Assembly (NCBI RefSeq): GCF_900100395.1
Contig: NZ_FNFB01000002.1
Location: forward strand, 557,074-621,073
Source: Nonomuraea maritima
GTDB taxonomy: Bacteria; Actinomycetota; Actinomycetes; Streptosporangiales; Streptosporangiaceae
Direction of reading: 5' to 3'
Length of the DNA stretch: 64,000 bases
This document shows positions 45,193 to 57,986 of this stretch, piece by piece; within the stretch, counting starts at the first letter, position 1, and each line of letters begins with the position of its first letter. A program made the position numbers and the translations under genes. Below the pieces are notes generated by a model. The model saw only the letters and a program-made list of their open reading frames with translations, had not been told where the DNA came from and searched no databases.

Positions 45193-45677
45193 TGGCTCGA
45201 CGGTGGCGGCCCGAACTCGGGCTCGCGGTCGTGGTGCTGGTGCTGGGCGTGCTGGTCGTCGCCGGGACGCTCGACGTCTCGGCCGCCGCCTCCCAGCTCG
45301 GCCTCGGGCCGCGGTTCTTCCCCATGCTGGTGGGCGGCGCCATGGTGCTCATCGGGATCTGCTACGTGGCCGACGTCCTGCGCGGCGGCCGCGCCGACCC
45401 CGAGGAGAGCGAGGACGTCGACGCCGACGCCCCCACCGACTGGCGCAGCGTCGGCCTGGTCAGCGGGATCTTCCTGGCGTTCGCCGCGCTGCTGAACGTG
45501 CTCGGCTGGATCATCGGCGCGTCCCTGCTGTTCTTCGGCCTGTCGGTGGCCCTCGGCGCGGCGCACAAGGGGCGCGCCGCGTTGATCGCCGTGGTCGTGG
45601 GCGTGGTGACGTACGCGCTGTTCGTCAAGGGCCTCGGGGTGACGCTGCCCGGCGGGCCGCTCGAGGGGGTGATCTGA
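45192..45677 (+). CDS. tctB: tripartite tricarboxylate transporter small membrane subunit
   Basis: A 161-residue, four-helix membrane protein of the TctB family ([77 protein letters not shown]). It overlaps the tctC stop by one base (TGATG) and its C-terminus (LGVTLPGG) is the conserved TctB ending. Confidence 0.92.
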   Translation: MARRWRPELGLAVVVLVLGVLVVAGTLDVSAAASQLGLGPRFFPMLVGGAMVLIGICYVADVLRGGRADPEESEDVDADAPTDWRSVGLVSGIFLAFAALLNVLGWIIGASLLFFGLSVALGAAHKGRAALIAVVVGVVTYALFVKGLGVTLPGGPLEGVI

Positions 45678-45678
45678 G

Positions 45679-47178
<1,500 letters not shown>

Positions 47179-47200
47179 ATGCGCCAGCCCCAACACCAAG

Positions 47201-47233
47201 AAGGGCGCTCACTCTCATCGAGTGAGCGCCCTT
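47201..47233. terminator. bidirectional terminator between tctA and gatB
   Basis: AAGGGCGCTCACT and AGTGAGCGCCCTT form a perfect 13-bp stem with a 7-nt loop in the gap between convergent genes. Confidence 0.82.
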
Positions 47234-47280
47234 TCAGCACCCCATCCCCCAAAGGGACGGATGAGGTCACACTGCTGCGG

Positions 47281-48774
47281 TTACTCCGAGACGCCGAGCT
47301 TCTCCAGGATGAGCTGGCGGGCGCGGGCCGCGTCGGCCTTGCCCTTGCTCGCCCGCATGACGCCACCCACGAGCGCACCCGCGGCGGCGATCTTCCCCGA
47401 CCGCACCTTCTCGACCGCGTCGGCGTTGTCGGCCAGCACCTGGTCGATGATCGCCGACAGCTCGCCCTCGTCGTTGACGATCTGCAGCCCGCGCCGCTCG
47501 ACCACCTCGTCCGGCGTGCCCTCGCCGGCGAGCACGCCCTCGAGGACCTCGCGCGCCAGCTTGTCGTTGAGCGCGCCGGAGGCGACCAGCTCGGTCACCC
47601 GGGCGATCTGCACCGGCGTGATGGGCAGCCCCGACAGCGGGACACCCGTCTCGTTGGCCCGCCGGGCGAGCTCGCCCATCCACCACTTGCGCGCGTCGGC
47701 CGCCGGGGCGCCCGCCGCGACGGTGGCCTCGACCAGGTCGATCGCGTCGGCGTTGTGCATGGCCTGCATGTCGTGGTCGGACAGCGCCCACTCGGCCTGC
47801 AGCCGCTTACGCCGCGCCAGCGGCAGCTCGGGCAGGGCCTCCTTGAGCTTGGCCACCCACGCCGGGTCGGGCGCGATCGGCACCAGGTCGGGCTCGGGGA
47901 AGTAGCGGTAGTCCTGCGCCTCCTCCTTGGACCGGCCCGAGGTGGTGGTGCCGGTGTCCTCGTGGAAGTGGCGCGTCTCCTGGACGATCTTGCCGCCCTC
48001 GGCGAGGACGCCCGCCTGACGCTCGATCTCGCTGCGCACCGCGCGCTCGACGCTGCGCAGGGAGTTGACGTTCTTGGTCTCCGTACGGGTGCCCCACTCG
48101 GACGCGCCGCGCGGCATGAGCGAGACGTTGACGTCACACCGCAGCGAGCCCTCCTCCATGCGCACGTCGGAGACGCCCAGCGACCGCATGATCTCGCGCA
48201 GCTCGGTCACGTACGCCTTGGCCACCTCGGGCGCGAGCCGGTCGGTGCCGGGGATGGGCTTGGTCACGATCTCGACCAGCGGGATGCCGGCCCGGTTGTA
48301 GTCGACGATCGAGTAGTCGGCCCCGTGGATGCGCCCGGTCGCGCCGCCCACGTGGGTGGACTTGCCGGTGTCCTCCTCCAGGTGGACCCGCTCGATCTCG
48401 ATGCGCACGGGCTCGCCGTTGACCTCGACGTCGATGTAGCCGTCGAAGCAGAGCGGCTCGTCGTACTGCGAGATCTGGTAGTTCTTCGGCATGTCCGGAT
48501 AGAAGTAGTTCTTCCGGGCGAACCGGCACCACTCGGCGATCGAGCAGTTCAGCGCCAGGCCGATGCGGATGGTCGACTCGATGGCCGCCGCGTTGGCCAC
48601 CGGCAGCGCGCCGGGGAACGCCAGGCAGGTCGGGCAGACCTGCGTGTTGGGCGGAGCGCCGAAGGTCGTCTTGCAGCCGCAGAACATCTTCGACTTCGTG
48701 CCCAGCTCGACGTGCGTCTCGAGCCCGAGAACCGGCTCGAACCGGTCGAGCGCTTCGTCATAGAGCATCGTCAT
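47281..48774 (-). CDS. gatB: Asp-tRNA(Asn)/Glu-tRNA(Gln) amidotransferase subunit B
   Basis: A 497-residue subunit that phosphorylates and amidates the misacylated tRNA. Conserved motifs are [20 protein letters not shown] with the Zn Cys cluster, [37 protein letters not shown] and the C-terminal GatB/YqeY domain ([20 protein letters not shown]). Start ATG 48774 overlaps the gatA stop by 4 bp. Confidence 0.97.
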   Translation of the reverse strand: MTMLYDEALDRFEPVLGLETHVELGTKSKMFCGCKTTFGAPPNTQVCPTCLAFPGALPVANAAAIESTIRIGLALNCSIAEWCRFARKNYFYPDMPKNYQISQYDEPLCFDGYIDVEVNGEPVRIEIERVHLEEDTGKSTHVGGATGRIHGADYSIVDYNRAGIPLVEIVTKPIPGTDRLAPEVAKAYVTELREIMRSLGVSDVRMEEGSLRCDVNVSLMPRGASEWGTRTETKNVNSLRSVERAVRSEIERQAGVLAEGGKIVQETRHFHEDTGTTTSGRSKEEAQDYRYFPEPDLVPIAPDPAWVAKLKEALPELPLARRKRLQAEWALSDHDMQAMHNADAIDLVEATVAAGAPAADARKWWMGELARRANETGVPLSGLPITPVQIARVTELVASGALNDKLAREVLEGVLAGEGTPDEVVERRGLQIVNDEGELSAIIDQVLADNADAVEKVRSGKIAAAGALVGGVMRASKGKADAARARQLILEKLGVSE

Positions 48775-50261
48775 AGCGACGGGGCCTCCTTCAGCAGCGG
48801 GCCGCCCCAGCGGCTCTCCAGCGCCTGCTCGACGGCGGCGCCGACGCGGTAGCAGCGGTCGTCGGCCAGCACCGGGGCCATGATCTGCAGGCCGACCGGC
48901 AGGCCGTCCTCGTCGGCCAGGCCGACGGGCACCGACATGGCCGCGTTTCCGGCCAGGTTGGACGGGATGGTGCACAGGTCGGCGAGGTACATCGCCATCG
49001 GGTCGTCGGCGCGCTCGCCGATCGGGAACGCCGTGGTCGGCGTCGTCGGCGACACCAGGACGTCGACCTGGTGGAACGCCGCCTCGAACTCGCGCGAGAT
49101 GACCGTGCGCACCTTCTGGGCCTGACCGTAGTAGGCGTCGTAGTAGCCGCTCGACAGCGCGTACGTGCCGAGCATGATGCGCCGCTTGACCTCGGGGCCG
49201 AACCCGGCGGCCCGGGTCAGCGCCATGACCTCCTCGGCGCTGCGGGTGCCGTCGTCGCCGACGCGCAGGCCGTAGCGCATGGCGTCGAAGCGCGCCAGGT
49301 TGGACGAGCACTCCGACGGCGCGATCAGGTAGTACGCGGGCAGCGCGGTCAGGAACGACGGGCAGGAGACCTCGACGACCTTGGCCCCGAGCGACTCCAG
49401 GAGCTGGACGGCCTCGTGGTAGCGGGCCAGCACGCCGGGCTGGTAGCCCTCGCCGCTGAACTCCTTCACCACACCGATGCGCATCCCGGCGACGTCGGGC
49501 GTCCTGGCGGCCTCGACCACCGAGGGCACGGGCGCGTCGATCGAGGTCGAGTCCATCGGGTCGTGGCCCGAGAACGCCTCGTGCAGCAGGGCCGCGTCGA
49601 GCACGTTGCGCGCGAACGGGCCGGGCGTGTCGAGCGAACTCGCGAACGCGATGAGCCCGTAGCGGGACGAACCACCGTAGGTCGGCTTCATGCCCACGAT
49701 GCCGGTCACCGAGGCGGGCTGGCGGATCGAGCCACCCGTGTCAGTGCCCGTGGACAGCGGCGCCTCGTACGCGGCCACGGCGGCGCTGGAGCCGCCCGAC
49801 GAACCGCCCGGCACCCTCGACAGGTCCCACGGGTTGCGGGTGGTGCCGTACGCGGAGTTCTCCGTCGAGGAGCCCATGGCGAACTCGTCGAGGTTGGTCT
49901 TGCCCAGGATGACCAGGCCGGCCGCGCGCAGGCGCGCCGTCACGGTCGCGTCGTACGGCGGCCGCCATCCCTTGAGGATCTTGGAGGCGGCGGTGGTGGG
50001 CATGTCACGCGTGGTGAAGATGTCCTTGTGCGCGATCGGCACACCGGCCAGCGGACCGAGCTTCTCGCCCGCCCGCAGCCGGGCGTCGACCGCCCGCGCC
50101 TGCTCCAGCGTCGTCTCGCGATCGACGTGCAGGAACGCGTTGACCTTGGGCTCGACCTCGGCCATCCGGTCGAGGTGCGCCTCGGCGACCTCGACCGCCG
50201 TGACCTCGCCCGACGCCACCATCGTGCCCAGCTCGGCTGCTGTCTTGCGGATCAGGCTCAT
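48771..50261 (-). CDS. gatA: Asp-tRNA(Asn)/Glu-tRNA(Gln) amidotransferase subunit A
   Basis: A 496-residue amidase-signature glutaminase. The catalytic Lys79 is in PIAHKDIF, with the Ser pair in [16 protein letters not shown] and [12 protein letters not shown]. It releases ammonia from glutamine for GatB. It overlaps gatC and gatB by 4 bp each, so the three subunits are made in a coupled fashion. Confidence 0.97.
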   Translation of the reverse strand: MSLIRKTAAELGTMVASGEVTAVEVAEAHLDRMAEVEPKVNAFLHVDRETTLEQARAVDARLRAGEKLGPLAGVPIAHKDIFTTRDMPTTAASKILKGWRPPYDATVTARLRAAGLVILGKTNLDEFAMGSSTENSAYGTTRNPWDLSRVPGGSSGGSSAAVAAYEAPLSTGTDTGGSIRQPASVTGIVGMKPTYGGSSRYGLIAFASSLDTPGPFARNVLDAALLHEAFSGHDPMDSTSIDAPVPSVVEAARTPDVAGMRIGVVKEFSGEGYQPGVLARYHEAVQLLESLGAKVVEVSCPSFLTALPAYYLIAPSECSSNLARFDAMRYGLRVGDDGTRSAEEVMALTRAAGFGPEVKRRIMLGTYALSSGYYDAYYGQAQKVRTVISREFEAAFHQVDVLVSPTTPTTAFPIGERADDPMAMYLADLCTIPSNLAGNAAMSVPVGLADEDGLPVGLQIMAPVLADDRCYRVGAAVEQALESRWGGPLLKEAPSL

Positions 50262-50557
50262 GCCTCCTCCCCGAGGATGCGCGGCACCCGGAAGCGGTCG
50301 TCCTCGACGGCGGGGGCGCCGGAAAGCGCCTGCTCCGGCGCGAGGCCGGGTTGCACCTCGTCGGCACGGAAGACGTTGGTCAGCGGAAGCGCGTGCGACG
50401 ACGGCGGCACATCTTCCGCGGCGACCTCGGCGACCTTGGCGACCGACTCGATGATGGCATCGAGCTGGGTGGCGTAGTGGTCGAGCTCGTCGTCGGTGAG
50501 CGCCAGCCTGGACAACCGGGCCAGGTGTGCGACCTCGTCGCGGGTTATGGCGGACAT
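50258..50557 (-). CDS. gatC: Asp-tRNA(Asn)/Glu-tRNA(Gln) amidotransferase subunit C
   Basis: A 99-residue belt subunit with the typical N-terminus ([20 protein letters not shown]) and C-terminal [11 protein letters not shown] segment that wraps around GatA. First gene of gatCAB. The order gatC-gatA-gatB near ligA is the actinobacterial arrangement. Confidence 0.95.
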   Translation of the reverse strand: MSAITRDEVAHLARLSRLALTDDELDHYATQLDAIIESVAKVAEVAAEDVPPSSHALPLTNVFRADEVQPGLAPEQALSGAPAVEDDRFRVPRILGEEA

Positions 50558-50670
50558 GAGTCGGTTAACCCGTTTCGTGGATGGAGTCTTCGGACACTGC
50601 CATCCTAGGGGCCTTGACGGAGCAGGCCCGAACGGTTAACCACCTGGCAACATGATCACGGTGCTCCGGG

Positions 50671-52743
50671 TCAGGCGGAGCGGCTGATCTCGGGCTGGTA
50701 GTCGTAGCCCGGCCCGGGCGTCGTGGCGCGGCGCTCGCACAGCCAGGCCGTGATCTCCTCGGCCGCCATCGGCTCGCAGAACAGCCAGCCCTGCCCCACG
50801 TCGCAGCCCATCTCCACCAGCCGGGCGGCCACCTCGTCGGACTCGACGCCCTCGGCCACCGACCGCATCCCGAGCGAGCGGACCAGGTCGATGATCGAGC
50901 GTACGATCCGGGCGTCGTCGTCCGACTCGGCGATCCGGCGGACGAACGACGCGTCGATCTTGACCTCCGACACCGCCAGGCGCTGCAGCCGGATCAGCGA
51001 CGAGTAGCCGGTGCCGAAGTCGTCGAGGGCCAGCGGCACTCCGAGCGCGGCCAGCGCCTTGATCGTGTCCTGGGTGTAGGCCTGGTCGCCGGTCAGGATG
51101 CGCTCGGTGACCTCCAGCTGGACGGCCGCCGGCGGCAGGCCGTGACGGGCCAGGCCCGCCTCCAGCCGCTGCGGCAGGGCCGGGCCGAGCAGGTCGCGAG
51201 CCGAGATGTTGATCGAGATCTGCACCTGCGTCCCCGCCCGCCACCAGCGCGCGGCCTGCTCCAGCGCCTCCTCGATCACGTACGCCGTCAGCTGCCGCAT
51301 CAGGTACGACTGCTCGGCCAGCGGCACGAACTCCGACGGCGCGATCGGCCCGTGCACCGGATGACGCCAGCGCAGCAGCGCCTCGACGCCCTGCACCTCG
51401 CCGCCGCCCAGGACGATCTTGGGCTGGTAGTGCAGCCGCAGCTCGCGGTTGTCGATCGCGCGCCGCAGGTCGCCGAGCAGGCTGAGGCGTTCCGGAGAGT
51501 TGCGGTCCTTGTGCGGCTGGTAGAGCTCGACTCCGGTACGCCCCTCCTTCGCCAGGTACATCGCCACGTCGGCCCGCTGCAGCAGCAGCTCGAAGTCGGG
51601 CGCGTGGTCGGGGTAGAGGGCGATGCCGACGGACGCGTCCATGTCGAACGTCATGCCCTCCAGCCGTACCGGCTCGGTGAGCGCCGCCCGCAGCCGGGCC
51701 GCCACCTCCCTGGCCGCGTGGGCGTCCCTGATGGACGGCAGCAGCACCGCGAACTCGTCGCCCCCGAGCCGCGCCACCACGTCGCCCGGCCGTACGGAAT
51801 GGGTGAGGCGGTGGGCCACCATCTGCAGCAACCGGTCGCCCACCGGGTGGCCCATCGTGTCGTTGACCTCCTTGAACCGGTCGAGGTCGAGCAGGAACAG
51901 GCCGACCCGGTCGCCGTGGCGCACCTCGGCCAGCGCCTCCTCGGTGCTGACGACGAGCATCTTGCGGTTGGGCAGCCCGGTCAGCTCGTCGTGCAGGGCC
52001 TGGTGGTCGCGGCGCATGGAGAGCGTGGCGGTGAAGTACACGGCGGCCAGCGGCGCGACGAACAGCGGCACGAGCCCAGGCGAGTGGTTCATCACCACGA
52101 CGACCAGCGGCGCGAGGCCGAGCAGCCCGGCGTAGACGAGGCTCTGCGGCACCACGGTCGCCCTGAGCACGCGCATGATCGAACGCCGCTCGTGCAGCGC
52201 GACCGCGCCGCTGACCAGGGCGGCCCTGACGACGAAGTACGCGACCCCGGCCAGCGCGATCGCCGGCAGGTCGGCGCCGCCAGGCACCCACGGCACGGCG
52301 GGGCTCGGCAGGATCCCGAACGTCCCCAGCACGACGGCCGCCGCGGTGAGCGCGAGGGTGGACTGGGCGATGTTGAACATGACCCGATGGAAGGCCTTGC
52401 GCGTGACCACGCCGTTCATGGCGACCGCGACGGCCTGCATGAGCACCGCGACAGGCAGCCCGAGGTGCAGCACCACCGCGAAGGTGAACATGGTGGACGG
52501 GTACGTGCCGCCGACGGCGGCCGCCGAGGACACCATGACGGGCCTGAGCTCCCCCAGGACCACGAGCACCGCGAGCACCCAGAACAGGGGCGTACGCGCG
52601 AGCCCGGCCAGGTCGGTCAGGTCGAGCCGCAGCATGGCCACCACCAGGGCGGTGAATCCGATCACAGTGATGCCCACGAGGTACGCCCACAGCGGTGTGC
52701 CGACGCGGGGACCGGTGTCGCGGGTGTCGGTTGGGTCAGTCAT
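50671..52743 (-). CDS. membrane GGDEF-EAL cyclic-di-GMP protein
   Basis: A 690-residue protein. About eight TM helices fill the first ~255 residues, then a GGDEF domain (DELTGLPNRKMLVVSTEEAL; VARLGGDEFAVLLP, intact) and an EAL domain (VQGVEALLRWRHP; SINISARDLLG; LEVTERIL; ALDDFGTGYSSL; KIDASFV; VAEGVE). There is no PAS domain, unlike the protein at 34830. All main catalytic residues are present. ATG 52743 is used; the open frame upstream to 53190 runs through the non-coding gap. Confidence 0.9.
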   Translation of the reverse strand: MTDPTDTRDTGPRVGTPLWAYLVGITVIGFTALVVAMLRLDLTDLAGLARTPLFWVLAVLVVLGELRPVMVSSAAAVGGTYPSTMFTFAVVLHLGLPVAVLMQAVAVAMNGVVTRKAFHRVMFNIAQSTLALTAAAVVLGTFGILPSPAVPWVPGGADLPAIALAGVAYFVVRAALVSGAVALHERRSIMRVLRATVVPQSLVYAGLLGLAPLVVVVMNHSPGLVPLFVAPLAAVYFTATLSMRRDHQALHDELTGLPNRKMLVVSTEEALAEVRHGDRVGLFLLDLDRFKEVNDTMGHPVGDRLLQMVAHRLTHSVRPGDVVARLGGDEFAVLLPSIRDAHAAREVAARLRAALTEPVRLEGMTFDMDASVGIALYPDHAPDFELLLQRADVAMYLAKEGRTGVELYQPHKDRNSPERLSLLGDLRRAIDNRELRLHYQPKIVLGGGEVQGVEALLRWRHPVHGPIAPSEFVPLAEQSYLMRQLTAYVIEEALEQAARWWRAGTQVQISINISARDLLGPALPQRLEAGLARHGLPPAAVQLEVTERILTGDQAYTQDTIKALAALGVPLALDDFGTGYSSLIRLQRLAVSEVKIDASFVRRIAESDDDARIVRSIIDLVRSLGMRSVAEGVESDEVAARLVEMGCDVGQGWLFCEPMAAEEITAWLCERRATTPGPGYDYQPEISRSA

Positions 52744-53476
52744 CGATAACAGAACCCCCATTAGGTCACTATGGGAGGGTACGACCTTCACCCCACTTCG
52801 CGAAACCGAGCGCGTACGTTCCGTCACTTCTCGTTTCCGACATATACCCAAAAAGCACACTCTGTAGCAACGCACACACTCTACGCCTATCGCCCCCTCC
52901 TCGCGCTGGCCCGCCAGGGAATGCGAAGGCCCGCCCCAGCCCGCAGCAGTGGCGAGCGCCAACGCCGACACAACCCAGGAACGACCAAGCAACACAGGCC
53001 CAAAAGCGCGGAGCTCCAATCCGCCGCACAAGGGGATGCCACCCGCTCGACGGCCGCCAGCGACCTTCGCGCCCATCGCCGCCCGGCCGACGGGCCGCCT
53101 ACCCGTGGACACCGACCCATCGCCCACCCCGAACAGACCCGCGACGCCGGACACAGACCAGCAGCAGCCAAGCAACGCAGACACCCCCACAGAACGCGAA
53201 ACTCGACCCCCTCACACGAAGGCGCGGCATCGGGCACAGGCCAGGTGGGCGACCGGGTGCTGTGGGCGCCATCGCGACCGCCATCTGACACCACCTCGGT
53301 GCGGGCACGGGGCTTCGCCGGCAATCGACCACGCGGCGGCGGCCAACCGTGCGCCTGACTGCCAACCATGTGCCGGAGGGCCAACCGTGCGGCGGGCACG
53401 GCTGCATCACCTGCCTTCGCAGGTGAACCGCCATCCCTGAGCCCTTGGACGGGTTCTCGTGGGATCGCCCGGAGGC
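52744..53476. other. long non-coding gap with skewed composition
   Basis: I see no credible gene in the roughly 830 bp between the GGDEF-EAL gene and ligA. The plus strand from ~52870 to ~53240 is strikingly rich in C and A. Three 18-20-nt repeats with the core CCAACC(G/A)TG occur at 53341-53396. A TCACCTGC/GCAGGTGA hairpin lies at 53407-53426. A minus-strand promoter candidate is listed separately. Confidence 0.5.
52841..52870 (-). promoter_or_regulatory. predicted promoter of the GGDEF-EAL gene
   Basis: On the minus strand TTGCTA (52870-52865) and TATATG (52846-52841) are separated by 18 bp, giving a 5' leader of about 90 nt before ATG 52743. Confidence 0.45.
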
Positions 53477-53506
53477 GCCCTGCGACAGGCATCCCTGTCG
53501 CAGGGC
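53477..53506 (-). terminator. hairpin downstream of ligA
   Basis: GCCCTGCGACAGG and CCTGTCGCAGGGC form a perfect 13-bp stem with a CATC loop, 67 nt beyond the ligA stop. No T-run; a typical actinobacterial I-shaped terminator. Confidence 0.65.
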
Positions 53507-53572
53507 ACCGCCCGTGGTGCGGTGGGAGGATGCCGTACGGCGTGCCACCGCCCGAGTGGGCGGGGCGGGCGG

Positions 53573-55789
<2,217 letters not shown>

Positions 55790-55828
55790 TCAGCAAACGC
55801 TACCTGCGGGCACCGACAAGAACACGGG

Positions 55829-56818
55829 TCATCCGCCCTGTGCCCACGCCGGATCCTCGTGCAGCACGCGGGCCGCCTTCCGGCAGGCGGCGAGCGCCGC
55901 CTTCGCGTACGCGGGAGACGCCCCGGCCAGCCCGCACGAGGGGGTCAGCACGACCTGCTCGGCCAGCCGCTCGGGCGCGAAGCCCAGCCGTCGCCAGAGG
56001 TCGACCGCCGGCCTCGCGACCCCGCCCGCGTCGGCGAGCCTGGTGTCACGCCCCGGCACGACCCCCAGGAACAGCACCATCCCGGCCTCGAACAGCTCGC
56101 CGAGCGCTTCCTCGTCGCGCCGGCGCAGCAGGGACGCGTCGACCGACACCCCGCGCACACCCGCCCGACGCAGCAGATCGAACGGCACGGACGGCGCGCA
56201 GCAGTGCACCACGGGCGCGCCGAACAGCGGCAGCGACTCCTCGACCCGCCACTCCTCCACGGCGGCGAGCCGCCCGAACCCCGACGCGGTCGGCACCGTG
56301 CCCGCCAGCACCCCCGGCAGCCCTGGCTCGTCGAGCTGCAGGACTATCTCCGTCACCCCGGGCAGCCGCCGCCGCACCTCGGCGCAGTGGTCGGCGACCC
56401 CCTGCGCCAGCGAGGCCGTCAGGTCGCGTACGGCCCCGGCGTCGGACAGCACCTTGTCGCCGTGCCTGAGCTCGATCGAGCCGGCCAGCGTCCACGACCC
56501 GCAGACCTGCAGTTTCAGCGGCCCGGCGTAGTCGTGGGCGAGCTCCTCCAACCCGTCGAGGTCGCGCCGCAGGTGGTCGACGGCCCGCTGGTGGTCGCGT
56601 CCTGGACGGTCGCACAGCCGCCACCCCGACGGCTGCACCTCGACCGGCAGGTCGACGAGCAGCCCCGCCGTCCGCCCGACCAGGTCGGCGCCGACGCCCC
56701 TGGACGGCAGCTCGGGCAGGTACGGCAGCCCGGGCACCTCGCCGAGAACGACTCTGATCGCCTCAAGATGATCTTCACCCGGGTGCGAACCCACCCCGGT
56801 CGCTTCCCACGTTGACAT
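55829..56818 (-). CDS. MetE C-terminal-like methionine synthase family protein
   Basis: A 329-residue TIM-barrel protein resembling the C-terminal catalytic half of cobalamin-independent methionine synthase. It has ATGVGSHPGED at the N-terminus, EIVLQLDEPGLPGVLAG, the zinc-type VVHCCAPSVPFDLL and VVLTPSCGLAGASP. The folate-binding N-terminal half of MetE is absent. Homologues commonly lie between mnmA and ligA in actinobacteria; their substrate is unproven. Confidence 0.82.
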   Translation of the reverse strand: MSTWEATGVGSHPGEDHLEAIRVVLGEVPGLPYLPELPSRGVGADLVGRTAGLLVDLPVEVQPSGWRLCDRPGRDHQRAVDHLRRDLDGLEELAHDYAGPLKLQVCGSWTLAGSIELRHGDKVLSDAGAVRDLTASLAQGVADHCAEVRRRLPGVTEIVLQLDEPGLPGVLAGTVPTASGFGRLAAVEEWRVEESLPLFGAPVVHCCAPSVPFDLLRRAGVRGVSVDASLLRRRDEEALGELFEAGMVLFLGVVPGRDTRLADAGGVARPAVDLWRRLGFAPERLAEQVVLTPSCGLAGASPAYAKAALAACRKAARVLHEDPAWAQGG

Positions 56819-56841
56819 GGCACAAGCGTAGGGTCAGCACC

Positions 56842-57474
56842 ATGAAGCTGACGAAATTTGACCACGCCTGCGTCCGCGTGGAAAAGGACGGCAAGGTCCT
56901 CGTTGTCGACCCCGGCACGTTCAGCCAGGGCTCGGTGCTCGACGGCGCCGACGTGGTGCTCATCACCCATGAGCACCGCGACCACGTCGACGTCGACCGG
57001 CTCAGGTCCGCCTCGCCCGATGTGGAGATCTGGACGTGCGAGGCCGTCGCCGCGAACCTCACCGAGGTGCCGGGCAAGGTCCAGGTCGTGCGCCACGGCG
57101 ACGACTTCGAGTCGGCTGGGTTCCGGGTGAAGGCGTTCGGCGAGTGGCACGCCCGCAACCACCCCGACCTCGACCCGGTCCAGAACGTCGGCTTCCTGAT
57201 CGATGATGAGATCTTCTACCCGGGCGACGCCCTGACGGTCCCCGACGTGGAGGTCCCGACCCTGCTGGTGCCGACCAGCGGCCCATGGCTGAAGCTCGGG
57301 GAAGTGGTCGAGTACCTGCGGCAGGTCCGCCCGGGACGCGCGTTCTCCACCCACGACGGCCTCTACGGCGACATCGGCCTCGCCATGGTCGACGGCTGGC
57401 TGAAGATGGAGAGCGACCAGCAGGGCCGCGACTTCCGCCGCCTCAAGGTCGGCGAGTCGGCCGACCTCGCCTAG
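56842..57474 (+). CDS. MBL-fold metallo-hydrolase (UlaG-like)
   Basis: A 210-residue metallo-beta-lactamase-fold protein. The metal motif is VVLITHEHRDHVDVDRL (HxHxDH), with further ligands in NVGFLIDDEIFYPGDAL and AFSTHDGLYGD. UlaG-like proteins hydrolyse lactones or phosphodiesters; the substrate is unknown. TAGGGT seven bases before ATG 56842 suggests a leaderless transcript. Its TAG stop lies inside the CCTAG that flanks the adjacent MITE-like element. Confidence 0.88.
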   Translation: MKLTKFDHACVRVEKDGKVLVVDPGTFSQGSVLDGADVVLITHEHRDHVDVDRLRSASPDVEIWTCEAVAANLTEVPGKVQVVRHGDDFESAGFRVKAFGEWHARNHPDLDPVQNVGFLIDDEIFYPGDALTVPDVEVPTLLVPTSGPWLKLGEVVEYLRQVRPGRAFSTHDGLYGDIGLAMVDGWLKMESDQQGRDFRRLKVGESADLA

Positions 57475-57660
57475 ATCGCTGATGTGAGATTCGGGTCGGT
57501 GATCGTAGGCGATCAGGGATCGTTTCACGGGTGCGCCGATGTTCCGGTTGTGCCGGATGACGGCGTTGAGGGCGACGATGCGCCGGCTGATGCGTGCCCA
57601 GAGGCCGTCTGGACGCCCTTCGCCGTGCCCGCGGACGATCAGCGAATTTCACATCAACGA
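57475..57660 (-). mobile_element. MITE-like deletion derivative of an IS (transposase C-terminal remnant)
   Basis: A 186-bp element with 17-bp imperfect terminal inverted repeats: TCGCTGATGTGAGATTC (57476-57492) and GAATTTCACATCAACGA (57644-57660), 15 of 17 matching. CCTAG is repeated at 57470-57474 and 57661-57665 as a probable target duplication. Inside, the minus strand encodes a transposase-like tail (GLWARISRRIVALNAVIRHN, then GAPVKRSLIAYDH) without start or stop. The CTAG target fits IS5-type elements. Confidence 0.75.
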
Positions 57661-57661
57661 C

Positions 57662-57916
57662 CTAGGCCGCGTCGAGGGCTCCGGTGATCTTGCGGCTCAT
57701 GTCCGCCAGGGTAGGGCTGGGCCGGCCCTGGTGGGTCCGGGCGGCGGCTTCAGTGGCGACGAGGACGGTGTTGCGGAAGTTGTCGGCCTCGGCCGGAGCC
57801 TGCTGCCTGAGCAGGCGCATGGCCGCGGTCAGGGCCGGCAGCACCTGGTCGGCGATGGCGGCCACGGACTTGTGGTCCAACTTCAGCTGGTCCCGCTCGG
57901 TCAGGGTGAGGGGCAT
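57662..57916 (-). CDS. 84-residue hypothetical protein
   Basis: A small soluble protein of 84 residues, probably all-helical (PLTLTERDQLKLDHKSVAAI; LPALTAAMRLLRQQAPAEAD; LADMSRKITGALDAA). AAGGAG lies nine bases upstream of ATG 57916, so translation is well supported. I do not recognise the family. Its TAG stop uses the right-hand CTAG next to the MITE-like element. It follows the serine hydrolase gene by 70 bp and could be co-transcribed with it. Confidence 0.65.
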   Translation of the reverse strand: MPLTLTERDQLKLDHKSVAAIADQVLPALTAAMRLLRQQAPAEADNFRNTVLVATEAAARTHQGRPSPTLADMSRKITGALDAA

Positions 57917-57986
57917 GGTGAAGTACTCCTTGGATCTGTCGTGAAAGTCGATCGCCGAGGACGGCTCTGCTGGGGCGGGCTCGGTG

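Noticed and set aside
52744..52870. c-di-GMP riboswitch ahead of the second GGDEF-EAL gene
   Set aside because: I looked for GEMM-type conserved blocks in the presumed leader and found none.
52887..53548. Minus-strand open frames of 150-200 codons in the gap before the GGDEF-EAL gene
   Set aside because: Low-complexity Arg/Ala/Gly/Cys-rich translations, no RBS, no consistent third-position bias.
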